A DNA stretch of 64,000 nucleotides, taken from NCBI RefSeq assembly GCF_019649055.1, contig NW_026570238.1:1240001-1304000 (forward strand), given 5' to 3'. The notes under the pieces were generated by a model. That model was not told where the DNA came from, searched no databases, and was given only the letters and a program-made list of their open reading frames with translations. Below are positions 11,710 to 22,504 of this stretch, in pieces. A program made the position numbers and the translations under genes. Source of the stretch: Paramacrobiotus metropolitanus (Eukaryota; Tardigrada; Eutardigrada; Parachela; Macrobiotidae). Each line of letters begins with the position of its first letter. Position 1 is the first letter of the stretch.

Positions 11710-13285
11710 TTATTTCTGATGTTCTGCTACAAGCAATCGCGACGATTGAATAACTTTATATCTGACTGGAATCAAGTCACAAATAACGCATGCCACAACA
11801 ACTTCTTGCGGTTTTAAGCGGTCCGCATCAATTAAAACGTCCGATGCAATAGACTGTGCGAGTATCCACGGGCTGTGAACCGCAAGGCTTAATCCCAAAT
11901 ACATCCCCCAAACGATCTTTTCGAATTTCTCGAACAGTCTGATGGCAAGGGTATCGAGCGCGGCTTTCTGATCATGTGGACTTAACGTGTCGAAATCTAG
12001 GGGAAGAAGATTAGTTTCTGTGTTCTGCAGGGTATTCTTGAGCTTTTCGATAATGTTCGCTTTATAACGTCCTTTCTGTGAACCGATTAGCGTAGAGCGG
12101 TTATCCTCCGGTTCTTTCTGCAATACAGTGCAAGACAAAATAAAGGAAAAAATAAAACGTATGAAGAAATGATTTGGCGCATCGGAAGATTGTAAGTACA
12201 GTGCTAACGTTAAGCAAAATTTATATTAATCAGCAGCTCATCCAGCACTAAAAACTTACGCTTTTTCCTTTCAAGTCAGAAGCCGCAGTTTCGGCCGCGA
12301 GCCTCCACTTGTTCTCCAAGAGTTCAACAGCGCCACGCAGCGTTAAGCAATTTCTCAGCATCATGCACTCCGTATTTAGTCTCCGCAACTCTGAGTCCAT
12401 GCGCTCTACCTAAACATCGATAACAAGAAACAATTCACAAATTGCATAAAGAACGAAAAAAGCAAGCTGAAAGTACCTGATATTTGAACTTTAGTTCGCT
12501 GATTTCCCATTGCTTTTTCTCACGCTCGAGCTCGAGCTCGAGCTCAAACTCTTTCACCTTAACATGCTCGTCCGCCTGCAAGAAACGGATCCGGTAGGTA
12601 AAACATACCAACTACTACCAATACAAAGCGCCGCGTATTCCCGAAAACCTGCACACGGATGTCAATAAAATTAAAGACGGAACATCGGAACTCCGAACAT
12701 GAATTACAAAAATTTTCATCTTCATGACAGCAAGAGCAAAAACATTCTTCCACCAGCTTACATATGCAAACTTTGCAAAACTATACTGAGTGCACCGAGA
12801 GAACAAAAACAGTCTGTCCACAGTGGCTCACCTGTTCCGTCAGGAACTCCCAGTCGATCTGGCCGGGCGCTTTGGATGCTTGGCGAAACAACTTCCCAAA
12901 AAACGAGGATGCAGTTACAGGAGAATCAGTCACCTGAGTACGTCGTGTCGTATAGATACATTTTTTGGGTGCAAGACATACAGGCAAGCTAACCCGCCGA
13001 GAAAATATACGTAATCCCAGCATTTTTTGTTATCTTGATATTACAAAGAAAACAACTTGAGATGCGAGAAGCACAGATATAAATCTGGAGAACTTACAAT
13101 TAGATCGTCTAAAATTTGTTGCAGTCTTCCACTCTTCAGACAATCACTGCACAAATGTGCAGTGATTGTCTGAAGAGTGGAAGGGTGCAGGCTGCAGTAG
13201 GCTGCAGTGATTAGATGCAGTGGATTAGCCACAGCACTGTGGCATAGTGGATGCAGCCAGCGAGAACACACTCTGCCACACGTAA
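11710..13285 (-). CDS. Zinc-finger/coiled-coil protein, copy 1 (5' end missing)
   Basis: Five minus-strand exons keep phase: 13285-13098, 12933-12832, 12575-12477, 12409-12260 and 12117-11710. The first carries CGRVCSRWLHPLCH and later LCSDC, spacing like the second half of a PHD-type zinc finger. The third and fourth encode a charged, heptad-like helix (LELELERE; VERMDSELRRLN). The last, about 135 residues, is mixed helical and unrecognised. The upstream exon that should supply the first zinc ligands is not visible, because the INTS14 pseudogene starts about 110 bp away. The model is therefore either partial or a broken duplicate. I cannot name the family; a chromatin reader is possible but not shown. 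A nearly identical copy lies at 17809-19360. Confidence 0.5.
12526..12546. repeat. CTCGAG hexamer repeat in coding sequence
   Basis: Three to four tandem CTCGAG units. On the minus strand they encode a Leu-Glu run inside the coiled-coil exon. The same run is present in the second gene copy at about 18625-18645, so it predates the duplication. Confidence 0.8.
13126..13183. repeat. Perfect 27-bp inverted repeat with 4-nt loop
   Basis: The left arm 13126-13152 and the right arm 13157-13183 are exact reverse complements separated by AAAT. It sits inside the zinc-finger exon of copy 1. Copy 2 (about 19235-19270) has only one arm followed by different sequence, so the palindrome arose in, or was lost from, one copy after duplication. 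Confidence 0.95.
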
Positions 13286-13391
13286 CTATCATAAGATGGT
13301 TTTTTTTTAATTGTTGACAAATATATATACGCGTGTTATGGTGATCATACAGTTCATTCCATCAGAAATTGTTGCACGTTCGCTTTACACC

Positions 13392-14850
13392 AAGTCGACC
13401 ATTATTCTAACCGAGTGGTCCTTGGCCATGTTCGAGCCAGTCCTGGACTGGAATCCGTCATTCCCTAATTTAGAACGCGCAACCCAGAACTTCGCTGCGC
13501 GGACCCTATCTGGTGGAGTATTTTGTATGTCTTTGAAGGAGACGACATCGCGGCTTCTGTCCCAGCCACTAGCCAGCACGATTAGACATCGCGTTGACGG
13601 GAGTGAAATCATTATCAAATAGGATTTTGCGATTCACTGGGGGCTCAACTAACGGACCAAATACGGAAACCGTGATCTTCGCCACTTTTGATAGCTCACA
13701 GCAGTTGGGGAATCCCGTCGGTCAGTACCAGGAGTTTTATGAAAAATTGTGTAACGGGATCAGTTCCTCTCTCCCGTTCAAGATCTCCTATGTTTGCATG
13801 ATTCAGCTCCTGCGCGCTGTCATTCCCAGTGTGAAATCTCCAGCTGTGGCTGTTATCTTCGTACCGTCCAACCGGAACGTCGTGGCTGTCAACGAGTTCC
13901 TTGATCTCTCCACTGAAGCACGCGACGCCTTGCTCCCTCTTCCGAACGGATGCTCATTGATCTTCGTGCTTGTTCCTCGTGGAAAGCCGGATCCCCTATC
14001 ATCCATGGATTTCTTCAAAACACTGGTGGCGCTCAACAATTCGCATGGACAGATCTGCGTGTGTGATGAGATGTCGATCGAAAAATTCTCGTCCTCACTG
14101 TACGAGCCTTTTTTTGCCAGTTTAAAATTAGGCAGCATCTCGGGCCGGAACCAGCTGCACCCGAATTCACATTCTTCGCGCAGCGGGCAGCATGATTTGT
14201 CCAACGAATTGACAGTCCTCGGCACGATGGATCGCATGGCGATGGATAAATTATATCCCACTCGTCCGTATTATGTTCTGCCAGTTCCCGGTCAACAGAA
14301 CGGCGACACGACCGATTGTGGGTTAGAGCCGCATTTTGGTCCACTTCTCCACGCCGCTCTGCGCTTAATGCAGGGTAAAGTGGTGCTGGTGTCCGTGGCG
14401 ACTGATTGGTTCGGCTACATTGAACCGGTCGAGGATCCCAAAACGAAGAAGCGCTCCATCCTCGTGTTGAATTTATTCCCGAAAGGTTTTTCGCTCGCTC
14501 CGGGAGGCGTAGCGGTTCTGGAGGAATCAGACACTGTGAAGAAGGATGAGGATGATGCGCCGAGTTATTCCTCGAAAGATTTCACGCCGGTATGGACCAG
14601 CGCGGAAGCCGTGCAGTGGGATGTCGGACGAGTGCTGCGATTTGCGCGAAAATTACCGGACAAAGTGGAGACATTCTATAAGGAGCTGAATAAAGTGCGA
14701 CTGCATGCCTTATCGAGCTGTAATTTTCAGTTGCTTGACGCGCTGGCTGAGATGCTGATGAGGGAGTGCCAGTTGGCGGCCAGTTCTGCCGGAGCGGCAG
14801 AGCTGAATAATGTTGTTGTCCAGCTCAAACAGGAAGGACTGACAATTGAG
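13392..14850 (+). pseudogene. INTS14 pseudogene, copy 1
   Basis: The sequence is almost identical to the intact INTS14 gene on the minus strand at 22505-24007. It is disrupted in at least three ways. The initiator codon reads AAG (13392) instead of ATG. About 7 extra bases near 13567-13574 shift the frame. The last ~20 codons are missing because the sequence runs straight into the tail of an API5 exon 1 copy at about 14850. A 419-codon open frame (13594-14853) survives downstream of the frameshift and still shows the conserved C-terminal region (FARKLPDK; FYKELNKVR). It could in principle be translated from an internal start, but it would lack the start of the VWA domain. Confidence 0.85.
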
Positions 14851-14855
14851 TGATG

Positions 14856-16990
14856 TTCTGATGCCAATCAAGCGGTAAGAAATGTGATAATATTATGGTT
14901 GTATTGGGGGGTCTCGTCTCGTTTGATTTAGACTCATTTAGTGTTTGGATGTGTAGTTTGAGTTGACTGCTTAATAATTCTTAGATAAGAAAAAAAGCAG
15001 CGGAATCACTCCTGGAGGTGTGCAACCACAAATTGGAGTACGTGAAACGCGTCGCGGATCTGCTCGTGCAGTTATTCAGCATTGCCGATGCCAGCGAGAG
15101 CAAAGGGTACCAGCAGTGTTTGATCAAGTTGCTTCAGATTGAACCACGTCGTAAGTGATGATGAGAAACTTCTAGATTTCTTGCAGTGTGATGTGGCCCT
15201 TTTCGAATCTTGCCTGTGCGATCACCGATGAAAAATCGTTGTGGACTTTCAGATAATACCGGATGCGACCCTGGATGAGCTGGAACAGCTGATCATGTCG
15301 CTGTTCAATATGAAAGTATTCCAGACTGTGAACGGGACACAGCTGCTCGTGGGACTGCTCACCGACCTGGCCTCTAGTGGACCACCTTTCGGAATAAAAA
15401 CCACCGAACAGAAAGAACGCACGATCACTTGCTGCCGCCTGTCGTTGCGTTCCTTCGGCGAAAGTCTTGTGACATCTTCTAGTACTTTTTAATATTGTGC
15501 GATGTGGACAATGCTAATTTTAGCGCGTCATCTATTCGACTAAGCTAGGTTAATATTTTTGCAAGCAGATCATTCCCTACGTGATCCCAGATGCCTCAGA
15601 GGCTACGGTTCCTACCCTGCAAGTAATCGCTGAATTGTGCAGCTCGGTGCGAGAGCTGCAAAACTATAAATAAAGATAATTTGCGCGTTGTGATGTCCAA
15701 ATTTTTGGTAAGTCGGGTGTGTTACGATGCGAAACAGGTCTGTCGATTTATGAGGACCGGTGACTGATAAACCCTTTTTATTTAGGAATTTTTATTTTTG
15801 CCACCGATTGGAGAGTTAGCTGACCCAGAAGCGTTACCGACTTTGGAATTTTCGGCTGTTGAGTGTCTCTTGAGCGCTTTACATACACTGGGCAAACGCC
15901 CATCCACAGTTTTTTACAGAGCCTGAACAGGCTGATGCATTTAAAGATTTTCAGCAGCACGGACAGTTATGTGGGAGTGAGAGGTTTTTGTTTTCTATAT
16001 TATGTCTTATTGTCATCGTTCACTTTTTTGTAATTATTGCTTCTAGATTGCAGTACTTCAACCGCTGTATGCAGTTGCACATGCAAAAGTTTGCCGGCAC
16101 CAGTCAGAAGCAAAATACTGTGGATGCTAAACTGATGAACTTCGCAGCACTTTTTATGAGCACTACTTTTAAGAGACAGGTTATTGTGTAGAAAAAAGCG
16201 GAAACATTGCGCCGGATTACAGCCAACAGTGAAGCTCTGATTCTTGATCTCTGTCGAAATCCTCCTCATTTCAAGGCTCCAGTTCATTTCTCCTGGAAAA
16301 AAGTCTGTGATCCTGAGAAGGCACTGCTTGCTTTTCTGATTCAGATTTTTACTGCAGGAGAGCGCAGGCGGGGATAAAGCACAACATGCTCGAATTGAAA
16401 GGTAAATAACGGCAGCGCCAATTCTGCGCATTTTTGTGCATACTTGTCGTATTAAAGCTTTTTTGAAATTTTAACGATTTTAACGTGGAAACGGTTAATT
16501 GTTACATTCCACATTTGTTTCTAAATTAATATAAGTTTGATATTGGATTCGATGAAAAATTGTCACATCTTCGACAGTAATGTTTTTTATGAATTTAATT
16601 TGTTTGTGCCACAATAGTGTGGTTTCCACGAACCGGAAGACCGATGAATCCAATTGTTCGACACCTGGCAGGATTCGCACAAAATACGCTCCTGGATCTG
16701 GGCGTATCACTGCAGTAGCTGGACGAGCCGCTAACAAAACGGAAACTCTGCGCCCTGTAGCATCCGCAGCCGATCAAGCGAGTAAGAGCGCTACTACGAT
16801 TTATTTTGTGCAAGCACATTCTGTCGTAGTCGTGGTAATTAATGTGATATCAATGTGCTAGCATGACCATATTATTTGTTTTTAGAACTGGATGCCCGCG
16901 CAGAAAGACTTGGAACAGGTGCCGCAGCCGCTGCAGTGGAACCTACTCGTACTAAACTGCTGAAAGCTTTTTATCAGCAGCGACAGTGAT
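14856..16990 (+). pseudogene. API5 pseudogene, copy 2
   Basis: It begins with the last ~20 bases of API5 exon 1, then carries recognisable copies of exons 2 and 4 to 11. Exon 3 is missing. Lesions are visible: the exon 5 copy has in-frame TAA codons (near 15550 and 15670), the exon 6 copy has a 6-base insertion and an extra C (near 15900), and the exon 11 copy lacks the bases that encode the end of the protein and the stop. Several splice sites are still intact. With no exon 1 body or promoter it is almost certainly non-functional as API5. Confidence 0.85.
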
Positions 16991-17808
16991 CGTTCGAGCG
17001 TTTTGCGGGATCTGCAGTGTTATCACTACAAGGGTCTTTTGTTAACAAGATTTCGCGCTAATGTGTATTATTGTTATCAATATCTTGATTTACTGGTCAA
17101 CATTTTGTTGCTGTTGTTTATGTGTCCAAGTACTAATTGACCTTGTTTTAAATCCCATGTTAATTTCAAGCAAAATTTGAGGCGCACGCAATGCATTTGC
17201 GCGGATTGTAGGCCAATGTTATTGTCACTATTGTATACAATAAAATTATATGGGTAGATGAGAAAATAACTGATTATTCCCTACTTACTGAAAACGATTA
17301 TAAAAGTTTACGTACTGACAGTGTCGACAGGACAACCACTTTTAGAAAAATATCGTAAATTACTGTAAGTAGTAGGTATATAATTTACTACAAGTAAGTA
17401 CGTGTATAAATATAGTATAAGTGTGTGCGTTAGGTAATTTTTTGTCATAGCATGAATGAAGGCGCGTATTGTGTGTGATTCATTTGTGCTATGTTTTTGG
17501 TTATTGGCAATAATTTATGCGTAAGTGCTTACCTACAGCATTTTCGATGATGAGTAAGTAAATGCTCTTTAAAGGATACCACTAATAACAAAATTACTAA
17601 CAAATACAGTAGATTAGTGTTTATCATAAACAGCCGTAAGTTCCACTTCAACAGTGCTTATGGTTTGTTCAAATGCGTACTAAAGTAAGTACACAGTGTT
17701 CACGAATTACGAGTAGCAAACAGTACTGTAATTCATACTACAACGGGGTAACTGCAATAACTCGACTAACATAAACTGCAATACCCATTTTGCAACTTCT
17801 GTACAGCT

Positions 17809-19360
17809 TTATTTCTGATGTTCTGCTACAAGCAATCGCGACGATTGAATAACTTTATATCTGACTGGAATCAAGTCACAAATAACGCATGCCACAACAA
17901 CTTCTTGCGGTTTTAAGCGGTCCGCATCAATTAAAACGTCCGATGCTATAGACTGTGCGAGTATCCACGGGCTGTGAACCGCAAGACTTAATCCCAAATA
18001 CATTTCTGAAACTATCTTTTCGAATTCCTCGAACAGTCCGATGGCAAGGTTATCGAGCGCGGCTTTCTGATCATGTGGACTTAACGTGTCAAAATCAAGG
18101 GGAAGAAGATTAGTTTCTATGTTCTGCAGGGTATTCTTGAGCTTTTCGATAATGTTCGCTTTATAACGTCCTTTCTGTGAACCGATTAGCGTAGAGCGGT
18201 TATCCTCCGGTTTTTTCTGCAATACAGAGCAAGACAAAATTAAGGAATAAATAAAACGTATGAAGAAATGATTTGGCGCATCGGAAGTTTGTAAGTATAG
18301 TGCTAACGTTAAGCAAAATTTATATTAATTAGCAGCTCATCCAGCACTAAAAACTTACGCTTTTTCCTTTCAAGTCAGAAGCCGCAGTTTCGGCCGCGAG
18401 CCTCCACTTGTTCTCCAAGAGTTCAACAGCGCCACGCAGCGTTAAGCAATTTCTCAGCATCATGCACTCCGAATTTAGTCTCCGCAACTCTGAGTCCATG
18501 CGCTCTACCTAAACATCGATAACAAGAAACAATTCACAAATTGCATAAAGAACGAAAAAAGCAAGCTGAAAGTACCTGATATTTGAACTTTAGTTCGCTG
18601 ATTTCCCATTGCTTTTTCTCACGCTCGAGCTCGAGCTCGAGCTCAAACTCTTTCACCTTAACATGCTCGTCCGCCTGCAAGAAACGGATCCGGTAGGTAA
18701 AACATACCAACTACTACCAATACAAAGCGCCGCGTATTCCCGAAAACCTGCACACGGATGTCAATAAAATTAAAGACGGAACATCGGAACTCCGAACATG
18801 AATTACAAAAATTTTCATCTTCATGACAGCAAGAGCAAAACATTCTTCCACCAGCTTACATATGCAAACTTTGCAAAACTATACTGAGTGCACCGAGAGA
18901 ACAAAAACAGTCTGTCCACAGTGGCTCACCTGTTCCGTCAGGAACTCCCAGTCGATCTGGCCGGGCGCTTTGGATGCTTGGCGAAACAACTTCCCAAAAA
19001 ACGAGGATGCAGTTACAGGAGAATCAGTCACCTGAGTACGTCGTGTCGTATAGATACATTTTTTAGGTGCAAGACATAAAGGCAAGCTAACCCGCCGAGA
19101 AAATATACGTAATCCCAGCATTTTTTGTTATCTTGATATTACAAAGAAAAAAACTTGAGATCCGAGAAGCACAGATATAAGATCTGGAGAACTTACAATT
19201 AGAATAATTAGATCGTCTAAAATTTTTTGCAGTCTTCCACTCTTCAGACAATCACTGCACATTAGGCTGGCAGCTGCGCATAATAACGCATGCAGTGGAT
19301 TTGCCACAGCACTGTGGCATAGTGGATGCAGCCAGCGAGAACACACTCTGCCACACGTAA
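17809..19360 (-). CDS. Zinc-finger/coiled-coil protein, copy 2 (5' end missing)
   Basis: Near-identical duplicate of the gene at 11710-13285. Exons are about 19360-19197, 19031-18930, 18674-18576, 18508-18359 and 18216-17809, with the same splice sites and phases. Differences in the last exon are mostly single amino acids (for example KKPED for KEPED, IVSEMY for IVWGMY), and no stop interrupts either copy. The zinc-finger exon differs between the C-x-x-W-x-H part and the final CSDC, where copy 1 holds the palindrome. As in copy 1, no upstream exon is visible before the truncated INTS14. Both copies keep an open frame over about 1.5 kb, which suggests recent duplication or continuing constraint. 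Confidence 0.5.
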
Positions 19361-19470
19361 CTATCATAAGATGGTTTTTTTTAATTGTTGACAAATACAT
19401 ATACAATACGCGTGTTATGGTGATCATACAGTTCATTCCATCAGAAAGTGTTGCACGTTCGCTTTACACC

Positions 19471-19561
19471 AAGTCGACCATTATTCTAACCGAATGGTCC
19501 TTGGCCATGTTCGAGCCAGTCCTGGACTGGAATCCGCCATTCCCTAATTTAGAACGCGCAA
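19471..19561 (+). pseudogene. INTS14 5' fragment
   Basis: About 90 bp matching the first 30 codons of INTS14, again with AAG in place of the ATG. It breaks off after about 19561 into roughly 25 bp of unplaced sequence and then API5 exon 8. It shares the lost start codon with the copy at 13392, so the two derive from one already damaged duplicate. Confidence 0.85.
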
Positions 19562-19587
19562 ACGTCGAACGTCACAGCAGCAGCCTA

Positions 19588-20195
19588 TCTCCTGGAAAAA
19601 AGTCTGTGATCCTGAGAAGGCACTGCTTGCTTTTCTGATTCAGAGTTTACTGCAGGAGAGCGCAGGCGGGGATAAAGCACAACATGCTCGAATTGAAAGG
19701 TAAATAACCACAGCGCCTGTTCTGCGCATTTTTTGTGCATCGTTGTTGTAAAAACCTTTTTGAGTTTCTGACGATTTAACGTGGAAAGGGTTACTTGTTG
19801 CATTTCCCATCTGTTTTTAATTAATACCAATTTGATTAATATCAATTTGATATTGGATTCATTGGAAAATTGTCACTTCTTCGATAGTTGCGTTTTGATG
19901 GTAGATTGATAATGTCAAGTGATAACAAAGTTTTTTACGAATTTTATTTGTTTGTGCCACAATAGTGTGGTTTCCACGAAGCGGAAGACCGATGAATCCA
20001 GTGTTCGACACCTGGGAGGATTCGCACAAAATACGCTCCTGGATCTGGGCGTATCACTGCAGTAGCTGGACGAGCCGCTAACAAAACGGAAACTCTGCGC
20101 CCTGTAGCATCCGCAGCCGATCAAGCGAGTAAGAGCGCTACTACGATTTATTTTGTGCAAGCACATTCTGTCGTAGTCGTGGTAATTAATGTGAT
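19588..20195 (+). pseudogene. API5 3' fragment, copy 3
   Basis: It matches the end of API5 exon 8, exon 9 (about 19656-19699) and exon 10 (about 19970-20135), with the introns between. Exons 1-7 and 11 are absent. The sequence is closer to the copy at 16300-16800 than to the intact gene (for example the GGTTTCCACGAA at the exon 10 start), so it is a secondary duplicate. Confidence 0.85.
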
Positions 20196-21372
20196 TTATT
20201 GATTTATGTATGGATTTATTGGTCAACATTTTGTTGCTGTTGCTTATGTGTCCAAGTGTTGAGTGACCTTGTTTTAAATCCCGTGTTAATAAGGTCGCAA
20301 ATTTCAAGCAAAACTCACGATGCATTTGTGCGGATTGTAAACCAATGTTGATGTCACTCTTGTAGACAATAAAAATATGTGTAGTTCAGTAAATAATAAC
20401 TACTTAATAAAAAATATAGAAAGGTATACGTGAAGACACTGTCGACAGGATAAAAACTTGTAGAAAAATATCTTAATTTGATTCATACTGTAAATAATAG
20501 TTTACGACAGTACGGGTTTGATGAATTTTATTGTTTATATAATTATTGCAATCGCTTACCTAGATCGATGCGGCGATTGATGCATTTATCATGATTTATG
20601 TACCAAATGCCGCAATGTGGCAGCGGCATAGCCTCGTAGATCGTAATAATTATTATTTAATATTTCGAACATTTTGGATGATGATCAAACTCTGTTTAAA
20701 TGATACCTCTCATAACAAAACTACTAACAAATACAGTAGATAACTTTTTGTCTGTTTATCATAAACAGCCACAAATTAGTTTTACACTGCTTGTGGTTAA
20801 TATAGTGCAACTGCGTATTATCTGTACTTCTACATAGTGTGTTTACGAGTGATACCCGCTAAATGCTGTTTACTGTTTAGTGCTTCAGTTCGAACTCGAA
20901 GTTGTAGTTTTCGCTAACGTAAAGACGGTAAAGTGTTCGATTAGCAACCAGTTTCCACAAACCCTGCAGTTTTTAACGCATTATTTAATCACATTTAATA
21001 AAATTTTTGATGCCATGGAGTTTGTGCTCGTGTTTCTCTGTTTGAAAGTTTTTTTCGTCGCTGAATTCAAGGGTACAGAACCCGATACATGATATCTAGA
21101 GACTGGAGCAGATGTCAATGTGCTGTAACCGTGAAACGGTGAGTTGTTATAATAAGCGAAAGCGTTGTTGATCTTCTTTTATTAATTTTGCGTTATGGAT
21201 GTACTTAATAATATAACTTGGTTTGCAAAATTGCAAGTCCACAGTCGTCCTGAAAGGCAGTAAAGCGTGTTCTTCTATATCTGATGAATAAGTCGCGATA
21301 GGGGAAGTGAAAGTGCCTGCATAAATCATAATCTCGATCGTTTTCTGGTGGCGCAGTGCGCGCCCAACACGG
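20196..21372. other. Tail of the duplicated block and chromodomain-gene upstream region
   Basis: The first few hundred bases are a diverged version of the API5 downstream DNA at 10970-11500 (same polyadenylation region and the CTAACAAATACAGTAGAT motif). The rest is AT-rich with no coding signal and should hold the promoter of the chromodomain gene. Confidence 0.55.
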
Positions 21373-21711
21373 ATGGCAATGGCGAGGGACGAAAGAAACA
21401 AGCAGAAGGTGGTGATTAATCGAGTGGCATATTGGACAGTGGACGATATTCGGGGCGTCCGCTTGGATCATCTGGGACGTTTGGAATATCTGGTGGCGTG
21501 GGTTGGCTTCCCCGTGCCAACTTGGGAACCGGAATCCAATTGCAGACTGGCCTCCAAAAAGATTGAACAGTTCTATGCCCGTATGCCCAACGAGGACCGC
21601 CAGTTTTTTATTCAGTTTCGAACGAGTGGCACGCCAAACGGCACTGCTAACGGGAAAGTCACGACGACCACTCGTCGAAAACCGAAACGACGGAAACGAA
21701 GAGCTAAATGA
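21373..21711 (+). CDS. Small chromodomain protein
   Basis: A single open frame of 112 residues. Residues about 16-57 match a chromodomain: an aromatic first strand (VAYWTVDDI), the core EYLVAWVGFP and the closing TWEPESNC. Aromatic cage positions (Y/W at the start, W of LVAW, W of TWEP) are kept, so binding of a methyl-lysine histone tail is plausible. The last ~25 residues are Thr-, Lys- and Arg-rich (RRKPKRRKRRAK), like a nuclear or DNA-binding tail. No chromoshadow domain follows, so it is shorter than HP1 or CBX proteins. ATG at 21379 is an alternative start. An upstream exon cannot be ruled out. A translational fusion to transposon sequence was looked for and not seen. Confidence 0.75.
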   Translation: MAMARDERNKQKVVINRVAYWTVDDIRGVRLDHLGRLEYLVAWVGFPVPTWEPESNCRLASKKIEQFYARMPNEDRQFFIQFRTSGTPNGTANGKVTTTTRRKPKRRKRRAK

Positions 21712-22504
21712 TATGTTGGAATTTTTCCAACCGTACGTCGGATGAATTTCCCATTCATATTCCAGTTTGACGAAATTGCTGGGCTGGATGGCGAGCGGCA
21801 GCTGAAGCTCGCTTCCGGTGGTTTATTGTTGTGGAATCGTTTTGTGCATCTCCCGAAAACATAACTGGAAAATTTGCTGTAAATCGTCCGTAATATATTT
21901 TTTTGGATTTATTCGTGCCATGATTGATCACCATTGGTTGAACATAATGGTGCGCGATGCATTTCTGAAAGTGTATTAATAAGATTGTTGTTTGTATCAG
22001 TGATATTCTGACTGCGTTTTGTTAACTTTTCGCCGCTGTTCTTTTCAGTATTTTGTGGTCTGTCTGCTATGCCCGGTTTCATGTGATATGTTCGATAAGG
22101 GTTGGCTCATGGTTGTTTTTATTTGGTGTAATTTTGACTTTCGTGGCTCTGTGCACTTTATGTGGTGCTCTGTGAATTCGATTATTGTTTCTGTATTAAA
22201 TTTTGGTGCACGTTAATGTTGATGCATCTGAACTCCTTACCGGCAAATTCAATGAACTGATATGCAATCATGAATCAGTAAATGTCAAAAGAACTGTATT
22301 CTATTTCTGGCAATAATGACTTCAGTTGCAGTTTTTGATACGCGTTCACAGATTCGCAAGGAATAGGTACGGTAGAAGTCAACTAAACGTACGAACTTCC
22401 GTCCAAGTTCCCACAAAATGAAAACTGTAAAAATTAACAAAGTGCGGAATAAAAAATCTTTGCTATAAATAAAAAATGCGGAATAAGTTTAATCTGCATA
22501 ACAA
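21712..22504. other. Intergenic between convergent chromodomain and INTS14 genes
   Basis: 3' untranslated DNA of both genes, with AATAAA-like motifs near 22449 and 22468. No other feature seen. Confidence 0.5.
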
